64,000 nucleotides of DNA, taken from positions 1 to 64,000 of the forward strand of contig NZ_NJIG01000017.1 in NCBI RefSeq assembly GCF_002209535.1, written 5' to 3'. This DNA comes from Achromobacter marplatensis. GTDB lineage: Bacteria; Pseudomonadota; Gammaproteobacteria; Burkholderiales; Burkholderiaceae_B. Below the pieces are notes generated by a model. That model did not search any database. It saw only the letters and a program-made list of their open reading frames with translations, and was not told the DNA's origin. A program made the translations under genes and the position numbers. This document shows positions 43,015-50,585 of the stretch, one piece after another; position 1 is the stretch's first letter; every line of letters begins with the position of its first letter.

Positions 43015-44835
43015 ATGTCCAAGCCCCTTGAAGACTATGGCTTGATCGGCAACATGTTGTCGGCTGCGCTGGTGGCGCGCGACGGTTCCATCGACTGGCT
43101 CTGCCTGCCGCATTTCGATTCCCCGGCGTGCTTCGCGGCTTTGCTGGGCGACGACAGCCATGGCCGCTGGCTGCTGGCGCCCAGCTTTCCCGACGCGATC
43201 ACCACGCGTCGCTACCTGCCGGAAACGGCGGTGCTGGAAACGCGCCATGAAACGCCGGACGGCGTGGTGCGCGTCTACGACTTCATGCCGCTTAGCGATG
43301 ATGAAGAACGGGTGGACGTCGTGCGTATCGTGCAGGGCGTATCGGGCCGCGTGGACATGCGGATGGAATTGACGCTGCGCTTTAACTACGGGCAGGCGGT
43401 TCCCTGGGTGCGCCGGCGCGATTACGGGCTGAGCGCCATAGCCGGGCCGGACGCCGTCGAGCTGCATACGGCCGTGCCGCTCACCGGCCGCGACATGAAG
43501 AGCGTGGCCGAATTCACCGTGCGGCAGGACGAGACCGTGCCCTTCACCCTGTCGTATCACCGTTCGCACAAGACGCCGCATTTCGTGCCGGACCGCCTGG
43601 AAAGCATGGACCGCACCATCGCGTGGTGGCGCGAATGGGCCAAGCGCTGTCATTGGGAAAATGGCCCGGGGGAACGGCGAGACGCTGTCGTGCGATCGCT
43701 GATCACCTTGAAACTGCTGACCTTTCAGCCTACCGGGGGCATCGTCGCGGCACCCACGACGTCGCTGCCCGAGCAATTGGGCGGCAGCCGCAACTGGGAT
43801 TACCGGCATTGCTGGCTGCGCGATTCCGCCCTGACCTTGTATGCGTTGTTGAATGCCGGCTATCGGGAAGAAGCCGAGGCCTGGCGGCAATGGCTGTTGC
43901 GGGCGGCGGCCGGCCATCCCAACCAGCTGCAGATCATGTACGGCATTTCCGGCGAGCGCTGGCTGCCCGAACACGACATCCCCTGGCTTCCCGGGTATGA
44001 GGCAAGCGCGCCCGTGCGGCTGGGCAATGCCGCGGCCGGGCAGATGCAGCTGGACGTGTATGGCGAACTGATCGAGACCCTGCATGCCGCGCGCGTGGCC
44101 GACCTGGCCCCGCTGGCCGAAGCGTGGCGCATGCAGAAGGTGTTGCTCACGCCGCTAGAGGACCTGTGGCGCGAGCCTGACCATGGCATCTGGGAAGTGC
44201 GGGGGCCGCGCCGCGCATTCACGCACTCGCGGCTGATGTGCTGGGTGGCGCTGGACCGCACCGTGAAATCCTGCGAGCGCTTCGGGTTGGAAGGCCCCGT
44301 GGACCGCTGGCGGGCGCTGGCTGACGAGATCCGCACCGATATCTGCACGCATGGCTATGACGCCAAGCGCAATACGTTTGTGCAGTACTACGGTGGCACG
44401 GCGCTGGACGCCAGCCTGCTGCTGATTCCGCAGGTGGGCTTCCTGCCCGCCGACGACCCGCGCGTGACCGGCACCGTGCAAGCCATCGAAAGCGAACTGC
44501 TGCGCGATGGCCTGCTGCTGCGCTATTCGACGCAGCATAGCGACGATGGGCTGCCGGGCGACGAAGGCGTGTTCCTGGCGTGCAGCTTCTGGCTGGCCGA
44601 CGCCTACATCATGCAAGGCCGGCTGGACGACGCGCACCGCCTGTTTGGCCGCCTGCTGTCATTACGCAACGACCTCGGGCTGCTGGCCGAAGAGTACGAC
44701 GTGGCGCGCAAGCGGCTGGTGGGCAACTTCCCCCAGGGCTTTTCGCACATCGGGTTGGTCAATACCGCCTATAACCTGAGCGCCGCCGGCGGGACGGCGC
44801 ACCAGCGTTCGTCCCGCGACGCGCCGCAGGAATAA
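43015..44835 (+). CDS. Glycoside hydrolase family 15 protein (glucoamylase/trehalase-like)
   Basis: A 606-residue GH15 enzyme. It begins KPLEDYGLIGNMLSAALV with GSIDWLCLPHFDSPACFAAL, then RNWDYRHCWLRDSALTLYAL, the family's substrate pocket, and WREPDHGIWEVRG; these surround the catalytic Glu residues. GH15 proteins of this type hydrolyse glucosides such as trehalose or maltodextrin. No signal peptide is seen, so it acts in the cytoplasm. ATG 43015 lies 4 bases after the SDR stop, with the frame open upstream but unsupported. Confidence 0.94.
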   Translation: MSKPLEDYGLIGNMLSAALVARDGSIDWLCLPHFDSPACFAALLGDDSHGRWLLAPSFPDAITTRRYLPETAVLETRHETPDGVVRVYDFMPLSDDEERVDVVRIVQGVSGRVDMRMELTLRFNYGQAVPWVRRRDYGLSAIAGPDAVELHTAVPLTGRDMKSVAEFTVRQDETVPFTLSYHRSHKTPHFVPDRLESMDRTIAWWREWAKRCHWENGPGERRDAVVRSLITLKLLTFQPTGGIVAAPTTSLPEQLGGSRNWDYRHCWLRDSALTLYALLNAGYREEAEAWRQWLLRAAAGHPNQLQIMYGISGERWLPEHDIPWLPGYEASAPVRLGNAAAGQMQLDVYGELIETLHAARVADLAPLAEAWRMQKVLLTPLEDLWREPDHGIWEVRGPRRAFTHSRLMCWVALDRTVKSCERFGLEGPVDRWRALADEIRTDICTHGYDAKRNTFVQYYGGTALDASLLLIPQVGFLPADDPRVTGTVQAIESELLRDGLLLRYSTQHSDDGLPGDEGVFLACSFWLADAYIMQGRLDDAHRLFGRLLSLRNDLGLLAEEYDVARKRLVGNFPQGFSHIGLVNTAYNLSAAGGTAHQRSSRDAPQE

Positions 44836-44898
44836 GCCAGCGCGTCCGCCGCGCAATCCATCCCGCCCAGCACCGGCATGCCGCGGCCCATGGCCGTC

Positions 44899-45186
44899 TC
44901 AGGCCATGAGCTGGTAGGCCAGGGCAAGCGTCAGCAAGAGAATCGTGCCCAGTATCCACAGCATTGCGGCCAAGGCGATCGCGAGCGGAACCCGCATTCG
45001 GTGAGGGGCTTGCACGGCATGGACCACCGGCACCGGCAGCCCGTCCGGCGGCGGGGGCAAGATGCCGTCATTGGCGGCATCGCGTGGGTCGGCATATTGG
45101 CCTATCGAACTTTCCGGCCCCATGCGGACAACGATCATGATGTTGCCAGCCGGGGTCGACGTTAAGGCAGGTTGGGGGGAATTCAT
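44899..45186 (-). CDS. Small membrane protein of unknown function
   Basis: A 95-residue protein with a Pro-rich N-terminal part (VRMGPESSIGQYADPRDAAND, then LPPPPDGLPVPVV) and one C-terminal membrane helix (LAIALAAMLWILGTILLLTLALAY). ATG 45186 is the likely start; an upstream extension to 45267 reads over the end of the DUF4142 region. It lies 88 bases downstream of the DUF4142 gene, possibly co-transcribed. I do not recognise a family. Confidence 0.65.
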   Translation of the reverse strand: MNSPQPALTSTPAGNIMIVVRMGPESSIGQYADPRDAANDGILPPPPDGLPVPVVHAVQAPHRMRVPLAIALAAMLWILGTILLLTLALAYQLMA

Positions 45187-45273
45187 GGCGATCACCGCTG
45201 TCGAGCAAGTGAAACTTTGATCGGGGACCGAAGTCTCCCCCGGTCCGTGTGCATGTCTGGCGGGCATGCCTGC

Positions 45274-45825
45274 TTAAGGCGCCTTCTTCACGCTTTGTTC
45301 CAGCGACTTGGCCATTTGAAGATGCTGCTCAAGTGTCGGAAGCGTTTCGGTGGCAAATTGCTTGATCTCGGGATCCTTTGCCTGGTTCGACGCCTCCTGG
45401 AAGAGCTTGACGGCGTCCTCGTGGGCCGAAACGCCGATGCTCTCGGCATAAGCCTTGTCGAAGCCGTCGTCGCGCAGGCCCAGGGTCTTCAACTTTGCCT
45501 GTTGCACCAGGGACGGTTCGGTAGGGGCGTCATAGCCCTTCTTCTTGGCCAGGGCGGCCAATTGCTGGCCAGCCTTGCCGTGGTCGTCAATCATCTTCTG
45601 CGCAAATGTCTTGACCTCTGCGCTACGGGCTTTCTCAAGGGCCAGCTTGCTGCCTTCGACTTCCATATGCCCGGCCTGCGCGGCATTTTCCAGAAAATCG
45701 CGATCTTTACTGTCCAGTTTTGACTCCGCCGCCATCGGCGGGGTAGCCGTCTGGGCCATGGCGATAGGCCCGCTTCCTAGTGCCGCGACGGCAAGCAGGG
45801 TGGCGGTGAGATAACGAGTATTCAT
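45274..45825 (-). CDS. DUF4142 exported protein
   Basis: A 183-residue protein with a signal peptide (MNTRYLTATLLAVAALGSGPIAMAQ) and a ferritin-like four-helix DUF4142 domain: KDRDFLENAAQAGHMEVEGSKLALEKA, EVKTFAQKMIDDHGKAGQQLAALA. DUF4142 proteins are periplasmic and often found with stress genes; function is unknown. It is divergent from the BON-domain gene across a 290-bp region and precedes the small membrane protein. Confidence 0.92.
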   Translation of the reverse strand: MNTRYLTATLLAVAALGSGPIAMAQTATPPMAAESKLDSKDRDFLENAAQAGHMEVEGSKLALEKARSAEVKTFAQKMIDDHGKAGQQLAALAKKKGYDAPTEPSLVQQAKLKTLGLRDDGFDKAYAESIGVSAHEDAVKLFQEASNQAKDPEIKQFATETLPTLEQHLQMAKSLEQSVKKAP

Positions 45826-46115
45826 GAATGTCTCCGGAGGCGGCGCACGGTGCCCGCGAGGCGGGCAGGGGGGGTAGGTCGTCCGGAAGGCTTAGCAAGT
45901 AGCGTGCCCGGGCGTGCCGGGCACGCGCGAAAGCTCTCCCGGTACTTCCTGCGGCGCTTGTAAGAAATGCCCGGTGGCCCACGTTCCCGGGCGGGGTTGC
46001 CCGGGGCATTGCTGCACCGCGACGGGTGGCACAACGCTTGCTGGTCCAGTGTCCGAGTTCCCCGCGTGGAGACATTGCGCAAAGGGGAAATATCGCTATT
46101 CCCAGGAGGCTCGAC
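45826..46115. other. Divergent intergenic region, DUF4142 / BON-domain genes
   Basis: A 290-bp region without a gene. A perfect hairpin with 10-bp arms GCGTGCCCGG/CCGGGCACGC (45902-45926, loop GCGTG) lies ~77 bases before the DUF4142 start. Both genes' promoters must be here. The BON gene's CCCAGGAGG site at 46101-46109 is strong. Confidence 0.6.
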
Positions 46116-46898
46116 ATGAACCATGACCAACGATATCCGTGGCGGGATGAGGACGACTTCAACCGGGATCCCGGCAGTGGCAACACCCGCGACCCCTACC
46201 GCCAGGCGCAGCAGCCCGGCCGGTCCGGCAGGCAGGCGCCGCGGGATTCCGTCAACGACGTGCGGCGCCAGCAGCATGCGGGTGCGGGGGACCAGGAGCC
46301 GTGGCGCGACCCGGCACCTTCGTTCGGATATCAGGGCGAAGGCACGAGCCGCGCGCCCGGTACCCGTGAAACCCGGGGAGGCGTACGCAGCCGCAGCGCG
46401 GACCCCGGCCAAAGCAGCTATGGCGGCTTCAGGAACCAGGACCCGTCGTACCAGCGAGAGCAGGTGTACGGATCGGGCAGCCCCTCCTATAGCGGCCCCA
46501 CTTCTTACGGCGACGAGGAAGGCGGCTATTACGGCGACCGCCCGCAATGGGCGGACGAGCCGGAAGCGTCTTTCGAAACCGCGGAGCGCGGTGGCTACAA
46601 CTGCGGGCCGACCGCCTGGCGCGACCGCGGTTCGCGGCGGACGGATCCCAAAGGCTATACGCGCTCTGATGAACGCGTCCGGGAAAACGTGTGCGAGCAC
46701 TTGGCCCACAGCGGCCTGGACGTGAGCGACGTGTCGGTGGCCGTGGCGGATGGCTGCGTGACACTGGAGGGAACCGTGCGAGACCGCCGCACCAAGCATC
46801 GCATTGAAGACTGCACGGACGCATGCGCCGGCGTGCAGGACGTCGACAACCGGATCCGGATTGCCGGCGTGGGGGGAAAGGAACCGGCGGCGACATGA
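46116..46898 (+). CDS. BON-domain protein with long disordered N-terminus
   Basis: A 260-residue protein. Residues 1-165 are low complexity, rich in Gly, Arg, Asp, Ser, Tyr and Gln (SGPTSYGDEEGGYYG, SYQREQVYG), probably disordered. The C-terminal ~80 residues form a BON domain (DERVRENVCEHLAHSGLDVS, GCVTLEGTVRDRRTKHRIED, GVQDVDNRIRI), which often binds phospholipid in osmotic-stress proteins such as OsmY. No signal peptide is visible. ATG 46116 has AGGAGG upstream. It is followed by the 59-residue gene. Confidence 0.88.
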   Translation: MNHDQRYPWRDEDDFNRDPGSGNTRDPYRQAQQPGRSGRQAPRDSVNDVRRQQHAGAGDQEPWRDPAPSFGYQGEGTSRAPGTRETRGGVRSRSADPGQSSYGGFRNQDPSYQREQVYGSGSPSYSGPTSYGDEEGGYYGDRPQWADEPEASFETAERGGYNCGPTAWRDRGSRRTDPKGYTRSDERVRENVCEHLAHSGLDVSDVSVAVADGCVTLEGTVRDRRTKHRIEDCTDACAGVQDVDNRIRIAGVGGKEPAAT

Positions 46899-46962
46899 CG
46901 CAATAGAAATTCCCGCCCACCACGCGCTGCACCCCGCTATCGCAACGAACAGGAAAGACGCT

Positions 46963-47142
46963 ATGAAAACCAAACCGAACAAACCCGATCCGACCGCCGA
47001 CGACACTCCCCGCGAATCGCAAGCGAGTCACGGCGACACGCAAAACCGCACGAAGAAGCAAGGCCACGTCTCGCAGATCGGGACGGGGCAGGATCAGCAG
47101 AGCCAGCGTAACCGGGGTGGAGGCGCGCGCAGCAAACCCTGA
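46963..47142 (+). CDS. Small hydrophilic protein of unknown function
   Basis: A 59-residue, strongly charged and polar protein (KTKPNKPDPTADDTPRESQA, GTGQDQQSQRN) with no membrane segment and no cysteine. Composition resembles disordered stress proteins. ATG 46963 has AGGAAAG upstream. It lies 64 bases after the BON gene on the same strand, suggesting co-expression. Not a recognised family. Confidence 0.6.
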   Translation: MKTKPNKPDPTADDTPRESQASHGDTQNRTKKQGHVSQIGTGQDQQSQRNRGGGARSKP

Positions 47143-47219
47143 ATCGCGACGATCGGCCCAGATGGCATGGGCCTGGCCGCCTCCGGTGCCGACGGGTAGG
47201 CGCCGATCGCATGGCAGCG

Positions 47220-48305
47220 CTACAAGCCCAGCGTCAAGAGCATCAGGAAGGTGCCGAACAGGATGAAGTGCGTCATGCCCTCGATGGCGTTGGTCTGACC
47301 ATCGTTCAGGTTGATGGCGGCCACCAGCAGCGTGGCCAGCATCATCAGCGTCTGCACGGGCGTCATGGCCAGGTCGATGCGTTGGCCGGAGAACAGCGCC
47401 ATGGCCTCCATGGCGGGCACGGTGAGGATGACGGTGGACAACGAGGCCCCCAGGGCGATGTTGACCACCGACTGCATGCGGTTGGCCAGTGCGGCGCGCA
47501 GTGCGGTCAGCATTTCGGGCGCGGCAGAAATGCCGGCCACGATCAGTGCGATCAGCCCGATGGGCACATTGATGCCTTGAACGCTGCGCTCGAGCGAATG
47601 CGACATCAGTTCTGCCAGAAAGCCCACGGCGATGATGCCGAACGCCATCATGGCGGCCGAGTATCGCCAGCCGGGGGAACCTGAGGCGGGCGTGTTGGCG
47701 CGCGTTTTCTTGTCGGGATAACTGTAGCTGAAGAAGTAGCTATGCGGCCCGGTTTGCATGCGGAGAAATACGCTGTAGAGCAACAGCATCGCCACGATGG
47801 TGAAGGCGCTATAGGCCTGCCAGTCGGACTGGGGAACGAATTCGGGAATGATCATGGACACCGTGACGGCCGTCAGGATCATGACGCTGTAAGTGCGCGC
47901 GGAATCATCGTTGTAAGCCTGTTCGCCGTGCTTGAATCCTCCGATGAGCGCGGCGACACCCAGGATGCCGTTGATGTCGAGCATGACGGCCGAGTAGATG
48001 CTGTCCCGCACTAGTGTCGGCGAACCCGTCTTGGTCGAGACGATGGCCAGCACGATCACTTCAACCAGGACTGCCGACAGCGTCAGGATCATACTGCCGT
48101 AGGGATCGCCCAGCTTCTGGGCGATGCGTTCGGCATGGCGCGCCACGTTTAGCGACGCGGCCAGGATCGCCGCGATAAGAAGGACCGTCTCCAACAAACC
48201 GGCGAGTCGGCCGAAGTCGGCCAGGCGGCTGTCGATCGCATATCCGGCAACGGCGACCGCGCAGGCTAGAAGCAGGAATTTCTCAGACTGCAGAATGGAT
48301 TTCAT
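47220..48305 (-). CDS. chaA: Calcium/sodium-proton antiporter, ChaA type
   Basis: A 361-residue CaCA-superfamily antiporter. It has ~10-11 membrane segments and the alpha repeats SAVLVEVIVLAIVSTKTG and LIALIVAGISAAPEMLTALRAAL, characteristic of ChaA, which exports Na+, K+ or Ca2+ in exchange for protons at alkaline or saline conditions. The frame begins MKSILQSEKFLLLACAVAV. It converges with the small hydrophilic gene and follows the histidine kinase by ~95 bases. Gene symbol by family resemblance. Confidence 0.9.
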   Translation of the reverse strand: MKSILQSEKFLLLACAVAVAGYAIDSRLADFGRLAGLLETVLLIAAILAASLNVARHAERIAQKLGDPYGSMILTLSAVLVEVIVLAIVSTKTGSPTLVRDSIYSAVMLDINGILGVAALIGGFKHGEQAYNDDSARTYSVMILTAVTVSMIIPEFVPQSDWQAYSAFTIVAMLLLYSVFLRMQTGPHSYFFSYSYPDKKTRANTPASGSPGWRYSAAMMAFGIIAVGFLAELMSHSLERSVQGINVPIGLIALIVAGISAAPEMLTALRAALANRMQSVVNIALGASLSTVILTVPAMEAMALFSGQRIDLAMTPVQTLMMLATLLVAAINLNDGQTNAIEGMTHFILFGTFLMLLTLGL

Positions 48306-48399
48306 CTGGACTCGGCAGGCGGGAACTCCAGCGAGGCTAGCACGCAGGCAACCCTGGCGGGAAGGATGGCGGCAATCCCGATCCCACCTCGACCGCAGG

Positions 48400-49953
48400 C
48401 TAGTTGTTCTTCAGTACGTCTATCAGCAGTTCCAATGACCATGGCTTGGGCAACAGCGGAAAGGCTTGCGTCTCTGCATGGCGCAAGCGCCCGTCAGCGC
48501 CGGTGGTCAGCGCCACCCGGATGTGCGGCCACGTCTGGCGGACTCTCTTCGCCAATTCCAACCCGTCCAGGCCCGCCATTTCCACGTCGGTGATCATGAA
48601 GTCGACGCCGCCGTTGCTTCTTTCCAGGAGGCGGAGCGCCGACTCGGCGTTTGGCCGCAGCAGGACTTCATGTCCGATGTCCTCGAGCAACGATCGAAGT
48701 ATGGCGCCCACGCTTGCGTCGTCCTCGACCAGCAGGATTCGTTGCTGCGAGGTCCGCGGGGTGTCCGTCGACGCCGGGGTGGTTCCCGGAAGTCCCCCGC
48801 TGAGCCCGTCTTCGGGAATGAGAACGGTGAAGGCGGACCCTTTGCCGACCTCGCTGCTGACCCTCACGTCGCCACCCGATTGCTTCGCGAAACCGAAGAC
48901 CTGGCTCAGGCCCAGGCCCGTTCCCTTATCCGCCGGCTTGGTGGTGAAAAACGGTTCGAACACATGGGAGAGAATCTCGGGAGTCATGCCGAAACCCGAG
49001 TCGCGCAACTCGATTTCGACGCACGGCAGTCCGGTCGGGATCGCATCGCCTGCCGAGAGGGTCGAGATTTGCCGCCGCACCGCAACGATCAGGCGTCCAC
49101 CGGTCGGCATGGCGTCGCGCGCGTTTATCACAATGTTCAACAGGGCGTTCTCAAGCTGGCTGGGATCGGCGCAGATGTACAGGGGGTGTTCCGGGAACTG
49201 GTACTCGATCCTGATCGCGGCGCCCACCGTCGTTGCGAAGATGTCACGCATGCCATCGATACAGCTCCGGACCTCGAACCGGGCGGGCTTCAGCGGCTGA
49301 CGCCTCGAGTAGGCAAGCAGCTGCGCCGTCAGATGGCTTGCCCGCTCGACTGTGGCGGCAACCAGGGTGGCCAGCTGCTTGCGCTTGTCGTTGCCCACTT
49401 CGGGTTTGCTCAGCATTTCCGTTGCAAAGCGGATCGTGGTGAGGAAGTTGTTGAAGTCGTGCGCGACGCCGCCGGTAAGGCGTCCCAGGGCTTCGAGCTT
49501 CTGCGCATGGTGCAGTGCATCGTGCGCGGCATCGATGTCTTCCTGGGCCTTTTTCTTGTCTGTGATGTCGCGCGTGATCTTGGCAAAGCCAAGCAGGTTG
49601 CCATCGTCATCGTGAATGGCGTCGATGACGACGCTGCACCAGAACTTCCGGCCGCTCTTGTGAACGCGCCAGCCCTCGGCTTCGAACCGGCCCTCGCGGC
49701 GGGCGGTCTCCAGCGCCTTTTGCGGGACGCCCACCAGGCGGTCTTCATCCGTATAGAAAAGCGAAAAGTGCCGGCCTATGACCTCGTGCGAGGCGTAACC
49801 CTTGAAGCGCTCCGCGCCTCTGTTCCAACTGGTGATGCGGCCCTCGGTGTCGACCAGATAGATGGCGTAGTCCATCACTGCCTCGACCAGCAACCTATAA
49901 CGGCTTTCGCCGGCGAGCGTCAGGGCGGGATTAGCGCGGGTGGGCGGGGGCAT
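48400..49953 (-). CDS. Soluble hybrid sensor histidine kinase (PAS-HisKA-HATPase-REC)
   Basis: A 517-residue cytoplasmic sensor kinase. A PAS domain spans ~15-130 (RYRLLVEAVMDYAIYLVDTEG, IGRHFSLFYTDED). The phosphoacceptor is His165 in GGVAHDFNNF; the ATPase N box is NIVINARDAM (273-282) and the G boxes DSGFGMTPE and GTGLGLS. The receiver domain carries Asp456 (MITDVEMAGLDGLE). No membrane segments are present. ATG 49953 has GAGGAAA upstream. No DNA-binding response regulator is adjacent. Confidence 0.94.
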   Translation of the reverse strand: MPPPTRANPALTLAGESRYRLLVEAVMDYAIYLVDTEGRITSWNRGAERFKGYASHEVIGRHFSLFYTDEDRLVGVPQKALETARREGRFEAEGWRVHKSGRKFWCSVVIDAIHDDDGNLLGFAKITRDITDKKKAQEDIDAAHDALHHAQKLEALGRLTGGVAHDFNNFLTTIRFATEMLSKPEVGNDKRKQLATLVAATVERASHLTAQLLAYSRRQPLKPARFEVRSCIDGMRDIFATTVGAAIRIEYQFPEHPLYICADPSQLENALLNIVINARDAMPTGGRLIVAVRRQISTLSAGDAIPTGLPCVEIELRDSGFGMTPEILSHVFEPFFTTKPADKGTGLGLSQVFGFAKQSGGDVRVSSEVGKGSAFTVLIPEDGLSGGLPGTTPASTDTPRTSQQRILLVEDDASVGAILRSLLEDIGHEVLLRPNAESALRLLERSNGGVDFMITDVEMAGLDGLELAKRVRQTWPHIRVALTTGADGRLRHAETQAFPLLPKPWSLELLIDVLKNN

Positions 49954-50029
49954 CACGTTTCCTCGATAAGCGCGTGGCGCCTCGGGTATGCAAATTGCTG
50001 CCCACGCCATTCAATGCGGGGGCAACACC

Positions 50030-50563
50030 ATGAACGCCATAGAACGAGTTGCGAGATTCATGCTGGAGAATAACCTGACATTGGTCACGGCGGAATCCTG
50101 CACGGCAGGGCTGATCTCGGCGACTCTTGCCGATGTCCCCGGCGCGGGCGGCCTCCTGGATTGCGCATTCGTCGTCTATTCGGTGCAAGCCAAACGGCGC
50201 TGCCTGGACGTCCCCCAATCGACGCTGTCCGCCCACAACCTGACGAGCGAGGCCGTGGCCCGGGACATGGCGCTTGGGGCGGCCCGCAAGAGCCCGGCGA
50301 ATGTGGCGGTGGCCAATACCGGGGTGACGGACGACACCGACGACCGTATCCCAAGCGGCACGCAGTGCTACGCGTGGGTCTTCAAGACGGGGCAGGCGGA
50401 CGCCAGCCCCGTCGTGTATACCGCAACCCGACGATTCGCCGGCGATCGCAACAGCATCCGCAGGGCCAGCGCCGAGTTCGCCCTGCAGGGCATCGTGGAC
50501 CATTTCGTGCAACATTCGCCCATGAAGGGGGGCCTCGCCCGTTCGCGCTTCGGGGCGGCCTGA
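50030..50563 (+). CDS. CinA-like (PncC-type) protein
   Basis: A 177-residue CinA C-terminal-domain protein. The active-site AESCTAGLISATLADVPGAG matches nicotinamide-nucleotide amidase (PncC), which deamidates NMN. The second canonical glycine-rich motif is divergent: the segment here is VANTGVTDDTDDRIPSGT instead of the usual GIAGP-type sequence, so activity may differ. ATG 50030 begins the conserved region; the frame upstream is unsupported. Divergent from the kinase gene (76-bp gap) and convergent with the hydantoinase gene. Confidence 0.85.
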   Translation: MNAIERVARFMLENNLTLVTAESCTAGLISATLADVPGAGGLLDCAFVVYSVQAKRRCLDVPQSTLSAHNLTSEAVARDMALGAARKSPANVAVANTGVTDDTDDRIPSGTQCYAWVFKTGQADASPVVYTATRRFAGDRNSIRRASAEFALQGIVDHFVQHSPMKGGLARSRFGAA

Positions 50564-50585
50564 CCCTGATCGCAGGGTATTCCCG

